From assembly GCA_035319125.1 (NCBI GenBank), contig DATHDG010000006.1:9300-73299 (forward strand): 64,000 nucleotides of DNA. The letters run 5' to 3'. A program made the translations under genes and the position numbers. The stretch comes from Fen-1308 sp035319125. GTDB taxonomy: Bacteria > Nitrospirota > Thermodesulfovibrionia > Thermodesulfovibrionales > Dissulfurispiraceae. This document shows positions 28,109-37,899 of the stretch, piece by piece. The notes below the pieces were generated by a model, which searched no databases, had not been told where the DNA came from, and was given only the letters and a program-made list of their open reading frames with translations. How positions within the stretch are numbered: position 1 is the stretch's first letter; each line of letters opens with the position of its first letter.

Positions 28109-29029
28109 ATGAAAGTCCTGGTCGTTACCAGTGCTCAAAATTCGGCGAAGGGGCTATGCCTCATTCTTGAAGCCGAGGGTTACGAATGCCTTATCCTGAG
28201 CAAAAGCGATCAGGCAATTAACACTATTTACCATGAGTTGCCTGAGATGGTAATGCTGGATATAGCATTAACCAAGCCGTCTGCAGCAGAAATCCTTTCA
28301 AAGCTGAAATCCGCGCCATCGACATGGGATATTCCTGTATTGATTATCGCTTCGATGAAGTCTGCCTCCAAAATAGCTAAATGCTATGAGCTTGGAGCGC
28401 ACGACTATATTTCGAAACCATTCTTCAAAGAGGAAATTGTTGCAAGAATCAGAAATGTGGGATATGTATGCGAAAAAATGAAGGAGTTCGAAAAGCTTCT
28501 CGTCAGGGACTATCTTACCGGAATATACAATCGCAAGTTCTTCATGGAACGATTTGTGGAGGAATTGGCATGGGCGGCAAGATACCAGGAACCCTTGTCT
28601 TTTATTATCCTTGACATAGACCATTTCAAGAAAATCAATGATACTTACGGCCACAGCTGCGGCGATGAAGTATTGAGGCAGCTGTCAAAAATCCTCACGT
28701 CGACGCTGCGAGCCCATGATATTGTCGCACGTTACGGCGGCGAAGAATTTGTTGTTCTGCTATCAAACACAAATGTAGACGAATGCCTTACGGTTGCTGA
28801 GAAATTGAGAATAACAGTGCAGGAGAGCGATTTCCATTGTGCGGAAAACAGTATAACACTACCGGTTACCATTAGCATTGGTGTAACATCAAGCGATAGC
28901 GGGTTTGATTTAAATCCGGACAGCATGATCATAAAGGCTGATCATGCTCTTTATGAGGCAAAGGGGGCTGGACGAAATAGAGTGGTTTCTTCTACTGAAA
29001 AAGGGAGCATGAGCGTCAATGAAAGTTAA
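28109..29029 (+). CDS. Response regulator diguanylate cyclase (REC-GGDEF)
   Basis: A 306-residue protein. Residues 1-120 are a receiver domain with the phospho-acceptor Asp in VMLDIALTKPS and the Lys in DYISKPF. Residues 135-295 are a GGDEF domain with an intact A-site (RYGGEEFVVLL) plus DYLTGIYNRKFF and DIDHFKKINDTYGH; no RxxD inhibitory site precedes GGEEF at the usual distance. It should make cyclic di-GMP when phosphorylated. The stop overlaps by 11 bases the next gene, a kinase-like membrane protein without its phospho-acceptor His. Confidence 0.92.
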   Translation: MKVLVVTSAQNSAKGLCLILEAEGYECLILSKSDQAINTIYHELPEMVMLDIALTKPSAAEILSKLKSAPSTWDIPVLIIASMKSASKIAKCYELGAHDYISKPFFKEEIVARIRNVGYVCEKMKEFEKLLVRDYLTGIYNRKFFMERFVEELAWAARYQEPLSFIILDIDHFKKINDTYGHSCGDEVLRQLSKILTSTLRAHDIVARYGGEEFVVLLSNTNVDECLTVAEKLRITVQESDFHCAENSITLPVTISIGVTSSDSGFDLNPDSMIIKADHALYEAKGAGRNRVVSSTEKGSMSVNES

Positions 29030-30851
29030 TTTCCTGACTAGAGTTAATACTTGGCTATTTGTAATACCTGCACTTTTGATTTTAATACTTTACTTGGGTA
29101 TTGGCGCATGGTTCTATTTTTCAGGTGCCACATTTGTACTCAGGGACTTCCATTCGGCGCAACTGGCAACGATGCTCTCTGACAAGCGAAATGTGATGGA
29201 TCTGTGGATTGATGTCAGAAAAAAGGCCGTTGACGATATAGCAAAAAGCAGTGTTGTTGCAGGCGGGGTTCAGGACATTATTAAAGCCGAATCAACTCCA
29301 AAAGAGGAGATGCCGGTAGCATCCCAAGACAAGAGGCAGATTGACGCGGCGGCTGATGCCCGTCAGAAATTGTCGAGAGTTATGGATGGTTTCAGCCAGT
29401 TTAAGGAAGTGTCTATTATTTCCAAAGATGGAAAAGTTATCTGGGATACCAACAGTGAAGCAATAGGGCACGAGTGGAATAACAAAGAAATTCTCAAAGC
29501 GGCATCATCAGGACGGACCGAAGTTGTGTCGACCAAACCAGGTTTATGGAATGGCCCTGAGATGCTTATGTTTATTGCATCGGTTGCGGGAGAAGGCCAG
29601 AATAGCGATGCGGTAATAATAGCAGTGCCGAATGCTGCTGACCTTGCCGCATCACTCAAAGTTGAAAAGGGTTTTTATGAAACCGGAAAAGTTTCCATTA
29701 TAGACGGCAACGGAAATGTTGTTGCGGCAAAAGACATGACTGACGTGGGCAAGATTAAATACAATATCAATCACCAAGATAATGAAGAAGTGGGTTATCG
29801 CGAAGGCTTTTATTACACGGCGATGCCATTAAAATCCAGTCAACTCAGGCTTATAGCGACTCTTGATGCGATAGAGGCTGCTAAGCCGCTTAAATCGCTG
29901 GGAACAGTTTATCTTGCATTTGCAGCTTTGATTGTTTTCGTGATTCTTCTGCAGATATTAATTATTGCCCCGAAGGTTGTGGAAAAACCGCTTGCCAGGC
30001 TTGTCAAGGCAACTCAATCTGTTGCGGAAGAAGACATGCGAGTAAATTTGCGCAAGGGGTATATAGGAGAGCTTCGATTACTTGCTGAGGGTTTTTCTGA
30101 GATGGTCATGGGGTTGAGACGGAAAAGGATGGCTGACAGGGAGCTGGCAGAAGCCGAAGTTGCTCGCTCGAGGGCATCCTTCATTGATGGCGTATCGGCT
30201 GAAATCAAAACCCGCCTGGAAATGATCGCCGGTGATCTTGAGGCGGGCAGAACTATCGGTGAAGAGCAGGTTAGCAATCCTGCTGGACAGATCAGAACTC
30301 TCTCGGCCACTATCGCCGATCTGAATTATCTCATCCGCGTTAAAGGTAATGAAGTGCGATTTTCCAAAAAGGAGTTTAAATTGTGTGATTTGCTTGCCGA
30401 AATCGAAGAACCTTGCCGTTCCCTGATCGGAGGCAAGGAGGTCGCATTAATAATTGACTGTTCTGACGATGCATCCATGATTTCATTGTCGGTGGATAAG
30501 CAACTGTTTAATATAATGAGCTCGGCTCTATTGCGCGAGTCATTACTGCATACTGATGTCGGAACGGTGACTCTGTTGCCTTTAAGGATGTCAGAAGGGG
30601 GTATTGAATTTCTTTCTTTGGCTGTTTCTGATACCGGACATGGGATAGAGCAGCCGCTCATCGACAGGATTATGAAGAAGGACGTTTTTGTGGCATCCCA
30701 CCTGGAACTTTGTGTTGCGCGTGCGGCCGTTGAGATGCTTGACGGAAAGATGACTGTTGAGAGTATTACCGGTAAAGGTTCGCTTATTACAATTGCAATA
30801 CCGTTGAGCAACCCTGTTCAGGCTGTTTCAGAACCCTCTGCTGTTAGTTAG
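29019..30851 (+). CDS. Membrane sensor with Cache-like domain and degenerate histidine kinase module
   Basis: A 610-residue protein. A membrane segment at about 13-35 and another at about 295-317 enclose a 260-residue extracytoplasmic Cache-like region (VSIISKDGKVIWDTN, VSIIDGNGNVVAAKD). A HAMP linker follows (about 318-370). Where a kinase H-box should be, the sequence reads FIDGVSAEIKTRL, with Ala394 in the place of the phosphorylated His. The ATPase-like domain keeps a G1 box (VSDTGHGI) but the N-box lacks its Asn (NIMSSALLRES). It is probably a pseudokinase or allosteric sensor for the overlapping REC-GGDEF gene, not an autophosphorylating kinase. Confidence 0.8.
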   Translation: MKVNFLTRVNTWLFVIPALLILILYLGIGAWFYFSGATFVLRDFHSAQLATMLSDKRNVMDLWIDVRKKAVDDIAKSSVVAGGVQDIIKAESTPKEEMPVASQDKRQIDAAADARQKLSRVMDGFSQFKEVSIISKDGKVIWDTNSEAIGHEWNNKEILKAASSGRTEVVSTKPGLWNGPEMLMFIASVAGEGQNSDAVIIAVPNAADLAASLKVEKGFYETGKVSIIDGNGNVVAAKDMTDVGKIKYNINHQDNEEVGYREGFYYTAMPLKSSQLRLIATLDAIEAAKPLKSLGTVYLAFAALIVFVILLQILIIAPKVVEKPLARLVKATQSVAEEDMRVNLRKGYIGELRLLAEGFSEMVMGLRRKRMADRELAEAEVARSRASFIDGVSAEIKTRLEMIAGDLEAGRTIGEEQVSNPAGQIRTLSATIADLNYLIRVKGNEVRFSKKEFKLCDLLAEIEEPCRSLIGGKEVALIIDCSDDASMISLSVDKQLFNIMSSALLRESLLHTDVGTVTLLPLRMSEGGIEFLSLAVSDTGHGIEQPLIDRIMKKDVFVASHLELCVARAAVEMLDGKMTVESITGKGSLITIAIPLSNPVQAVSEPSAVS

Positions 30852-31004
30852 CCTGACAAATCATAGTTATTCCCTTTAAGTTTGAAGAATAGCACCATTT
30901 TTGTTAACATTAACTCTGAGCTTTAATCCGCATCAATCCGCTATTAAGCCTGGACAGTCTATGATTACAGGGTGATAGACAGTAGCAGAGAAAAGGAGTG
31001 CGTT

Positions 31005-32423
31005 TTGAATAAGAATAAAGAAGCACAGGGTCCTGTTGATAATGTCTGGAATGTATTCTCGTCTGTCACGCTTGCTGTGGTTGTCTTTACAATAATTTCT
31101 CTTACATCCATTGTTGGAACAATAATTGAGCAGCAGGTCGAGCCGGAGCGCAATATCAAGTTGCTGGCCAAATTATTCGGCGATGCGGCTGCGCCCGGCA
31201 TATATCGCCTTCTCGATCTGACCGGGTTTACCGATATGTTTAGTTCGTGGTGGTTCATGGGACTTCTGTTCATTTTCGCCGCAAACCTGATCATATGTTC
31301 GATAGACAGGCTGCCGAAGATATGGAAGATCGTCAAGACCCCCATTTCTACGCTTGGCGAGGACCAGTTCAAGGCCATCACATCAAGGCAGGAAGTGGTG
31401 CTCAAGGGCAATGCCGAAAAGACGGAGCCCAGGGTTATAGAGGCCCTTAAGAAGATCGGGTATCAGGGAGAGATAAGGAAAGAGGGCGGCACAACCCAGA
31501 TCTGCGCTGAGAAAGGCCGTTACAGCAGGCTTGGAGTCTATGTTACGCATCTCAGTATATTGCTTATTTTACTTGGCGCTGTAATCGGAATGAAGTTTGG
31601 ATTCAATGGCAGCCTGAATCTCATGGAGGGTACGACATCAGCTGTTGCGTATAAAGGCAATGGGCAAAAGATCCCCCTGGGATTTGAAATAAGGTGTGAC
31701 GATTTCGATGTTGGCTTTTATCCTGACTCAGACAGGCCAAAGGAGTATAAGAGTTGGCTTACTGTAATCGAAGGCGGCAGGGAAGTGCTCAAGAAGGAAA
31801 TTGAGGTGAATTCACCTCTTACATATAAGGGAATAACTTTCTATCAGTCCAGCTTCGGTTTTGAGCCGAACAGGAATGCAATCTTCAAGTTTGCTATTAC
31901 CCCGGCAGGTGGAAAAGCCCAGGATATTGCCGTTAAATTCGGCGAGTCATTTGCTGTTCAGGGTACGAATATTACAGGCGAGGTTTCTGATTTCAGCCCC
32001 GCACTTGGGGTTGATCCATCCGGCAATCTCTTCACATACGCTGAATCTATGAATAACCCGGCAGTATTTGTTCAGTTCTATGAAGCTGGAAAGCCTAAAT
32101 TCAAGCAGTGGTTTTTAAAGAGATATCCAGAGACATGGAAAACCCAGATGGGCACTGTCGAGTTCAAAGACCTGTGGGGAGTACAGTATACCGGTTTGCA
32201 GGTCCGCAAGGATCCTGGGGTTTGGATAGTATATTTGGGTTGTATAGTAATGGCATGTGGGCTTTACACAGCTTTTTTCATGAGCCATGCCAGGATATGG
32301 ATAAGCATCAGGGAAGAGAAAAACTCGACGAAGATGACGATTGCGTCATCAATCAATAAGAATAGAATAGCCTTCAGCAGGACGCTTGACAGGCTGGTTA
32401 AGGAACTGCAGGGCAAGTCGTAG
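31005..32423 (+). CDS. resB: Cytochrome c biogenesis protein ResB
   Basis: A 472-residue protein using TTG at 31005, placed 6 bases after AAAAGGAG; the longer frame from a GTG at 30972 has no such site. Membrane segments lie near residues 20, 85 and 180, with a large periplasmic region and a last helix near WIVYLGCIVMACGLYTAFF, as in ResB/Ccs1. Conserved pieces include WWFMGLLFIFAANLIICSIDR and SPLTYKGITFYQSSFG. ResB with CcsA delivers and ligates heme to apocytochromes outside the inner membrane (system II). The CcsA-type partner starts 28 bases downstream. Confidence 0.93.
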   Translation: MNKNKEAQGPVDNVWNVFSSVTLAVVVFTIISLTSIVGTIIEQQVEPERNIKLLAKLFGDAAAPGIYRLLDLTGFTDMFSSWWFMGLLFIFAANLIICSIDRLPKIWKIVKTPISTLGEDQFKAITSRQEVVLKGNAEKTEPRVIEALKKIGYQGEIRKEGGTTQICAEKGRYSRLGVYVTHLSILLILLGAVIGMKFGFNGSLNLMEGTTSAVAYKGNGQKIPLGFEIRCDDFDVGFYPDSDRPKEYKSWLTVIEGGREVLKKEIEVNSPLTYKGITFYQSSFGFEPNRNAIFKFAITPAGGKAQDIAVKFGESFAVQGTNITGEVSDFSPALGVDPSGNLFTYAESMNNPAVFVQFYEAGKPKFKQWFLKRYPETWKTQMGTVEFKDLWGVQYTGLQVRKDPGVWIVYLGCIVMACGLYTAFFMSHARIWISIREEKNSTKMTIASSINKNRIAFSRTLDRLVKELQGKS

Positions 32424-32451
32424 ATTTATACAGAGTCTTACGGAGGGCTAA

Positions 32452-33540
32452 ATGGACAGTTCATTCTTTTTCGGCGTTGCCACGATAGTTTATATTCTGG
32501 CGATGGTCGCATATATATCGTATCTTGCTTTTAAAAATTCAGCGATAGGGGTTATCGCTACAACTGCCACAGTAGTCGGGTTTGTTTCTCAGACCATTGC
32601 ATTCGGCATGCGGTGGAAGGAATTTTATGAAATCGGGCGCATGGGAATATTGCGGGCGATCCCACTAACAAATCTCTATGAGTCGCTGGTATTTTTCGTC
32701 TGGTGCCTGATACTCGGCTATCTTGTCATCGAATGGAAGTATAGAACCAGATCGTTTGGCGCATTTATCACGCCCATTGCAGGCATCACCCTTGCGTTCA
32801 TCAGCATAGCCGGTGTATCTACAGAAATACAGCCTCTTGTTCCGGCGCTTCAGAGCAACTGGCTTCTTGCACATGTCACTATGAGCTTTATTTCATATGC
32901 AGCATTCGCAATCTCATGCGCCACCGCACTGATGTATCTGGCTGTGACTGCTGATAAAAGAAATGGGTTCCCATATATATTCTGGACTGTGACGCTTGCC
33001 ATTTTCATTGCATCTTTCATAGCAATGGGCTTTGATTTCGTAACTTTAAAGGTATCTGCGAAGTCACCTCAGGCATTCATTCAGAATTATCTCTTTAAGG
33101 CTACCTTCCGCAGCGGATCCGGCTTTATCGTAGGGGCAAGTTCAATTGCTTTTATGGCTATTGCCTTTGTTGCGTGGAGGTATGGGTTTCACCTCAGAAA
33201 GATAATAACTACGTTTTCGCTGACGCCTGATATGCTGGATGACCTTACTTACAAAGCGATTGCGGTGGGCTTTCCGGTTTTCACTCTTGGGGGGCTTATT
33301 TTTGGGGCCATATGGGCTGACCAGGCGTGGGGTAAATACTGGAGCTGGGATCCAAAGGAGACCTGGTCACTCATAACATGGTTCGTATATGCATTCTATC
33401 TTCATGCAAGGCACATCAGGGGCTGGAGAGGCAGCAAAATAGCGGTGCTGGCGGTAATAGGCTTTGCATCTACCATATTCACTTATCTTGGTGTCAACCT
33501 GTTGCTTAGCGGACTTCATTCATATGGCAGCATGCAGTAA
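32452..33540 (+). CDS. ccsB: Cytochrome c biogenesis protein CcsA/CcsB family (heme handling)
   Basis: A 362-residue membrane protein with about eight helices and the tryptophan-rich heme motif WGKYWSWDPKETW near residue 297, followed by the conserved HARHIRGW. This is the CcmC/CcsA family. Conserved external histidines are present (AHVTMSF and GLHSYG). GGAGGG lies close upstream of the ATG. Together with ResB it forms the system II cytochrome c synthase, implying periplasmic c-type cytochromes elsewhere in the genome. The symbol follows the common bacterial naming ccsB/ccsA. Confidence 0.93.
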   Translation: MDSSFFFGVATIVYILAMVAYISYLAFKNSAIGVIATTATVVGFVSQTIAFGMRWKEFYEIGRMGILRAIPLTNLYESLVFFVWCLILGYLVIEWKYRTRSFGAFITPIAGITLAFISIAGVSTEIQPLVPALQSNWLLAHVTMSFISYAAFAISCATALMYLAVTADKRNGFPYIFWTVTLAIFIASFIAMGFDFVTLKVSAKSPQAFIQNYLFKATFRSGSGFIVGASSIAFMAIAFVAWRYGFHLRKIITTFSLTPDMLDDLTYKAIAVGFPVFTLGGLIFGAIWADQAWGKYWSWDPKETWSLITWFVYAFYLHARHIRGWRGSKIAVLAVIGFASTIFTYLGVNLLLSGLHSYGSMQ

Positions 33541-33637
33541 GGCGCGGGAACAGTGAGGGCCAGGAGACAGGGTGGGTAAGAATCGCGCTAACTTCTTTGT
33601 TAATGTTTGCTGTTGGCGTCTGATTCCGTAGAATTAT

Positions 33638-34648
33638 ATGCTCCTGCTGGGTATTGACACCTCTTGTGACGACACATCAGCCGCTGTTGTCAGTGATGGC
33701 TGCAATATTATTTCTAATGTTGTTTCATCTCAGATAGAAATCCATAAGAAATACGGTGGCATTGTCCCGGAGCTGGCATCCAGAAGGCATATTGAAATGA
33801 TATGGCCGGTTGTACATGAAGCGCTTCATGGAGCAGATATTTCACCGGAGCAGCTGGATGGACTGGCTGCATGTTACGGACCAGGGCTAATAGGATCGCT
33901 GCTTGTCGGCTGCGGTTTTTCAAAGGCAGTCGCTTATGCGCATAAACTGCCTCTGGTTGCGGTCAACCATCTTGAAGGCCATATATTCTCAGTTTTTCTG
34001 GAAAAGAAGAAACCGGAGTTTCCATTTCTATCCTTGGTTGTGTCAGGAGGTCATACGAGCCTTTATCTGATAGAGGCTTTTGGAAGATATACGGAACTCG
34101 GACGTACCAGAGACGATGCAGCCGGAGAAGCTTATGATAAAGTGTCTAAATTGCTTGGTCTCGGTTATCCAGGCGGACCTGTCATTGATAGGCTTGCCGC
34201 TGAAGGAGACCCGAAGGCCATTAACTTTCCGAGGGCATATGTTCCGGAGTCATTTGATTTTAGTTTCAGCGGTCTCAAGACAGCGGTTAGAAACTATGTT
34301 TCTGCTGAAGGTAGTGTGAGTCTTGAATCTGAGCTTATCAGAGATATTGCTGCTTCATTTCAGGCTGCTGTGGTCGATGTGCTGGTAAGAAAGGTGGAAT
34401 GGGCTATAATCAAGAAAGGCATCAGAAGAGTGACAATGTCCGGCGGCGTTGCTGCCAATAACGCTCTGAGAGCCAGAATGGAAAAGATGGCTGCTGAAAG
34501 AGAGATCGAGCTGTACCTGCCTTCCCGCAGTTTATGTACGGATAATGCGGCTATGATAGCAGCTGCCGGTTTCCATCATTTTATGGCTGGAGAAAGGGCT
34601 GGCGTCGACCTTAACCCTAAAGCTTATCTGCCTCTGGGAACCTCGTAG
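33638..34648 (+). CDS. tsaD: tRNA N6-adenosine threonylcarbamoyltransferase
   Basis: A 336-residue ASKHA-fold enzyme, full length. It starts LLGIDTSCDDTSAAVV, has the metal-binding motif VNHLEGHIFS, then LVVSGGHTSLY, DDAAGEAYDKVSKLLGL and the C-terminal VAANNALR and CTDNAAMIAAAG. TsaD with TsaB/TsaE makes the t6A37 modification on ANN-decoding tRNAs. It lies about 100 bases after ccsB with no obvious link in function. Its partners are not in the window. Confidence 0.97.
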   Translation: MLLLGIDTSCDDTSAAVVSDGCNIISNVVSSQIEIHKKYGGIVPELASRRHIEMIWPVVHEALHGADISPEQLDGLAACYGPGLIGSLLVGCGFSKAVAYAHKLPLVAVNHLEGHIFSVFLEKKKPEFPFLSLVVSGGHTSLYLIEAFGRYTELGRTRDDAAGEAYDKVSKLLGLGYPGGPVIDRLAAEGDPKAINFPRAYVPESFDFSFSGLKTAVRNYVSAEGSVSLESELIRDIAASFQAAVVDVLVRKVEWAIIKKGIRRVTMSGGVAANNALRARMEKMAAEREIELYLPSRSLCTDNAAMIAAAGFHHFMAGERAGVDLNPKAYLPLGTS

Positions 34649-34701
34649 GAACTATATTGTGCGGCCTTGCCGCGTTGTTGCATGCTGCCATGGAGGTAAT
34701 C

Positions 34702-35187
34702 ATGATTGTAGGCATTATGTCTGACACGCACGATAATCTTGACAACTTGAGGAAAGCCCTCATCCTATTTCAAGAAATGAAGGTCGATCATATCATTCAT
34801 GGCGGTGACTATACATCACCGTTCACGTATTTTCGGGTCTTGAAAGATTTTGCCGGTGGATTTACAGGTATTTTCGGCAACAATGACGGTGACAGGGTCG
34901 CTCTTAACAAGGTGTATCAAGACCGCATATATCCCCAGCCTCATACGTTCAGCCTGCACGGCAGAAGAATTGTTATCATGCACGAGCCTGGTGTGGCAGA
35001 GGCGCTTGCTGACAGCGGACATTACGACCTTGTTGTCTACGGCCATACTCACGAACCGGTGTTAAAGCAGGTTGGCAAGACGCTTCTAGTGAATCCGGGA
35101 GAAGTTTCAGGCTGGCTTTATGGAAAGCCATCGGTTGCTGTGGTCAATCTGGAAACAATGGAAGGCAAGCTTCATTATATCGTCTGA
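34702..35187 (+). CDS. YfcE/MJ0936-type metallophosphoesterase
   Basis: A 161-residue protein starting at ATG 34702, with GGAGGT just upstream; a longer frame from a TTG at 34657 is less likely. The metallophosphoesterase motifs are in order: MSDTHDN, HGGDYTS, GNNDGDR, MHEPG and GHTHEP. Small enzymes of this family are Mn-dependent phosphodiesterases with broad in vitro substrates. The physiological substrate is unknown. It follows tsaD by about 50 bases, so the two could share a transcript. Confidence 0.92.
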   Translation: MIVGIMSDTHDNLDNLRKALILFQEMKVDHIIHGGDYTSPFTYFRVLKDFAGGFTGIFGNNDGDRVALNKVYQDRIYPQPHTFSLHGRRIVIMHEPGVAEALADSGHYDLVVYGHTHEPVLKQVGKTLLVNPGEVSGWLYGKPSVAVVNLETMEGKLHYIV

Positions 35188-35222
35188 TTCAGCGCGATGC
35201 TCTTAAGTTGAGCATAAAGTTA

Positions 35223-36605
35223 TCAGACATCGAATTCTTCCCCAGGGTTGGGCACATGTGTTACAAATCTGTATTTCTCTTCGACTGCCGAGGCAAAATC
35301 AAGAGATACAGATTCTTCGCCGTGCACAATGAAGACTTCAGGCTTATTGCCGAAGCCGCCGAGCCATTCCAAGAGCTCATTCCTGTCGGCATGTGCTGAG
35401 AAACCATTTATGGTATATATTTGAGCGTGCACTGCGATTGGCTCGCCCAGCACAACCACTTTGGAAGAGCCTGCAACGATCTCCCTGCCGAGTGTACCTT
35501 CTGCCTGAAAGCCCACGAACACAACGCTGCATTCCCGTCGCCACAGGTTGTGTTTTAGATGATGTTGCACCCGGCCGCCTTCGCACATGCCACTCCCCGC
35601 AATTATGACAGCTCCCGATTTTACCGAATTTATGCGCTGAGACTCCGCTACAGATTCAGTAAAGTGAAGATGAAGTCCGTTTGATGTCTTCTCTTTCATT
35701 ATGCGTCTTGCTTCATCGTCATAGACTTCAGGATGAGACAAATACACCTTCGTGGCTTCTTCAGCCAGCGGACTGTCGATGTATACGTTGAGGGCGCCTA
35801 TTCGTTTCTCCTGAACCAACTTGTTCAATATGTATAATATGTCTTGAGTTCTGCCGACAGCAAAGGAAGGTATTACGACATTGCCTCCATGGCTGATTGT
35901 CTTGCTTATGGCTTCGGCCAGCTCTGATATGCTTTCGTTCATACCTTTATGCAGGCGGTTGCCATATGTCGATTCCATCACCACGTAATCTGCAGCTTCA
36001 ATCTTTTCCGGGTCGTTAATGATGGGATTGCCTTTTTTTCCGATATCGCCTGAAAAGACGAATTTTTTTTCGACAGGGCTGTCCTGATACCATAGTTCAA
36101 GCGTCCCGGAACCAAGAATATGGCCTGCGTCATTAAATCTATATTTAAGGTCCTTACCTAAATTCTTTTTATTGCCGTATTCCTTTTTGTCGAAAAGCCC
36201 CAGTGCAGCCCTTGCATCCTCAGCGGTATACAGAGGCTTATGCATAACATCATCACCAGTTCGAAAGGATTTTCTGGTAAGCCACTCTGCGTCTTTCTCT
36301 TGAATATGTGCGGAATCGAGCAGCATGACTGAAGCCAGATCGGCCGTGGCTGCAGTCGTAATGATGCTGCCCGCAAAACCCTCTTTTACAAGCCTAGGGA
36401 TAAGTCCGGAATGGTCTATATGAGCGTGCGTGAGGAACATAGCCTCAATATCACCGGGATTGAAAGCGAAAGGAACTCTGTTGGCCTCATAGCTATCTTT
36501 GCCTTGATGCATGCCGCAATCCACAAGGAACTGTCTGCCATTGAGCAGCAGGTGGAAACATGAGCCTGTTACTGTCCGGGCTGCGCCAAGAAATTTGACC
36601 TTCAT
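35223..36605 (-). CDS. MBL-fold beta-CASP RNA-processing-type nuclease
   Basis: A 460-residue cytoplasmic protein. The metallo-beta-lactamase motif 2 is LTHAHIDHSGL, with further ligands in NDAGHILGSG and VFSGDIGKKG. The beta-CASP insert follows (PSFAVGRTQDILY, DSPLAEEATKVY, GSGMCEGGRVQHHL, GFSAHADRNEL). This is the YSH1/CPSF73-like bacterial family of RNA endo/exonucleases; there is no KH domain. The protein begins with the typical MKVKFLGAARTVTGSC. It stands alone, converging with the phosphoesterase gene. Confidence 0.92.
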   Translation of the reverse strand: MKVKFLGAARTVTGSCFHLLLNGRQFLVDCGMHQGKDSYEANRVPFAFNPGDIEAMFLTHAHIDHSGLIPRLVKEGFAGSIITTAATADLASVMLLDSAHIQEKDAEWLTRKSFRTGDDVMHKPLYTAEDARAALGLFDKKEYGNKKNLGKDLKYRFNDAGHILGSGTLELWYQDSPVEKKFVFSGDIGKKGNPIINDPEKIEAADYVVMESTYGNRLHKGMNESISELAEAISKTISHGGNVVIPSFAVGRTQDILYILNKLVQEKRIGALNVYIDSPLAEEATKVYLSHPEVYDDEARRIMKEKTSNGLHLHFTESVAESQRINSVKSGAVIIAGSGMCEGGRVQHHLKHNLWRRECSVVFVGFQAEGTLGREIVAGSSKVVVLGEPIAVHAQIYTINGFSAHADRNELLEWLGGFGNKPEVFIVHGEESVSLDFASAVEEKYRFVTHVPNPGEEFDV

Positions 36606-36754
36606 TATTATCTCCCTCTGAATTATTGTTTGAGGAACTTCGCATTTGATAATACTTGATTAGGTGGCTTTATGCAAAGAGCAGTTTTGATATTCCAGGG
36701 ATGTGGCTATTTGGCTAAAATGCTATGATATAATAGTAGCCGGAGGACGGGACT

Positions 36755-37051
36755 GTGCAGAGAATGCCGATAAGTGGGCTTAAAACTGGAATGGTTGTTG
36801 CGAAGGCAATTACCAATGATTCAGGTATGGTCCTTTTGAGTGAAGGCACTGCACTGACCGATGGGCTGATTGCAAGACTTAACAGGATGGATCTGCAGTC
36901 TATCTGGATTGAAGGGGCCTCTGAAACAGCAAAATCGCGCGAAGAAATGCTTGCTGAGCTTGATAGCAGGTTCAGAAAAACTGAGAACGAACCACATATG
37001 AAAGTCATCAAAGGAGCCATAAAGGCGAGGATTGAGGAGGTCTATAAATAG
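36755..37051 (+). CDS. Small HD-GYP-N-terminus-like protein paired with HDOD protein
   Basis: A 98-residue protein starting at GTG, with CGGAGGACG 5-10 bases upstream and a perfect TATAAT at 36729-36734. Its sequence (ISGLKTGMVVAKAI, GMVLLSEGTALTDGLIARL, QSIWIEG) matches the short beta domain that often precedes HD-GYP phosphodiesterases (DUF3391-like). Here it is a stand-alone gene 5 bases before an HDOD gene. It probably acts as a partner or regulatory subunit for that protein; no catalytic residues are expected. Confidence 0.7.
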   Translation: MQRMPISGLKTGMVVAKAITNDSGMVLLSEGTALTDGLIARLNRMDLQSIWIEGASETAKSREEMLAELDSRFRKTENEPHMKVIKGAIKARIEEVYK

Positions 37052-37056
37052 CAAAT

Positions 37057-37899
37057 ATGGATCCTCAACTGCTGCGTTCTCAGATTGAGAAGATAGACAC
37101 GCTTCCGACTATTCCGGGCATTCTGAGAAAACTCCTTGCTGTTATCGAAAACCCAAAGATTTCGCTGACCGATATCGGTAACTTCATATCGAACGATCCT
37201 GTGCTTACATCACGGGTGCTCAAGATGGTAAATTCGCCTATTTACGGTTTTCCTGGAAGGATATCCTCTGTACAGCAGGCACTGATACTTCTGGGGCTGA
37301 ATGTTGTCCGAGGTCTGCTATTAGGGGTTTCGGTCTTTGAAGTGATGCAAAAATCTATGGTGGGCCTTTGGGAGCATTCGCTTGGCTGCGCTGTTGCGGC
37401 AAGGATCATTGCTAAGAAGAAAAATGTGCCGGAACCTGAAGAAGTATCGGTGTCCGCTCTTCTGCATGATATCGGAAAGGTTGTCATGATCCTCAGGTTC
37501 AAGGACGAATATGACAAGGTGATTAAAGAAGCTGAGGATGGTGAACTGTTTATAATGGACGCAGAGAGAAAGGTTTTTGGAATTACTCATGCGGACAGCG
37601 GCGCCTGGATTGCAAAGAAGTGGAACTTTCCGCTATCGCTTGTGGAGGTGATTGAATATCACCACAAACCAAATTTGGCAAAGTCTGCTCCCATAAATTC
37701 TTCTATAGTGCACATGGCGGACATTCTTGCCAGGGCCATAGGCTTCGGGTTTGCAGGCGATAACTTTGTGCCAGCTGTAAACCCTGCGGCGTGGGATCTG
37801 TTGGGTTTTTCCGATAAGGATTTAAGGGAGATTCTGGACGAGATGGATAACACACTTGCCGAGGCAGACGCATTCCTAATCTCCGATGAGTCAGCGTAA
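37057..37899 (+). CDS. HDOD-domain signalling protein
   Basis: A 280-residue protein that is almost entirely an HDOD domain (about 10-220): LPTIPGILRKLLAVIENPK, LTSRVLKMVNSPIYGF and LLHDIGKVVMI. The metal site is only partly conserved, as usual for HDOD. Such proteins regulate motility and c-di-GMP pathways in many bacteria without known catalysis. It lies between a small HD-GYP-N-like protein (5-base gap) and a GGDEF protein (14-base overlap), so the three form an operon with a likely joint signalling role. Confidence 0.9.
   Translation: MDPQLLRSQIEKIDTLPTIPGILRKLLAVIENPKISLTDIGNFISNDPVLTSRVLKMVNSPIYGFPGRISSVQQALILLGLNVVRGLLLGVSVFEVMQKSMVGLWEHSLGCAVAARIIAKKKNVPEPEEVSVSALLHDIGKVVMILRFKDEYDKVIKEAEDGELFIMDAERKVFGITHADSGAWIAKKWNFPLSLVEVIEYHHKPNLAKSAPINSSIVHMADILARAIGFGFAGDNFVPAVNPAAWDLLGFSDKDLREILDEMDNTLAEADAFLISDESA

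Noticed and set aside
35197..35215. Hairpin ATGCTC/GAGCAT between phosphoesterase and nuclease genes
   Set aside because: Only a 6-bp stem with no T-run; too weak to call a terminator.
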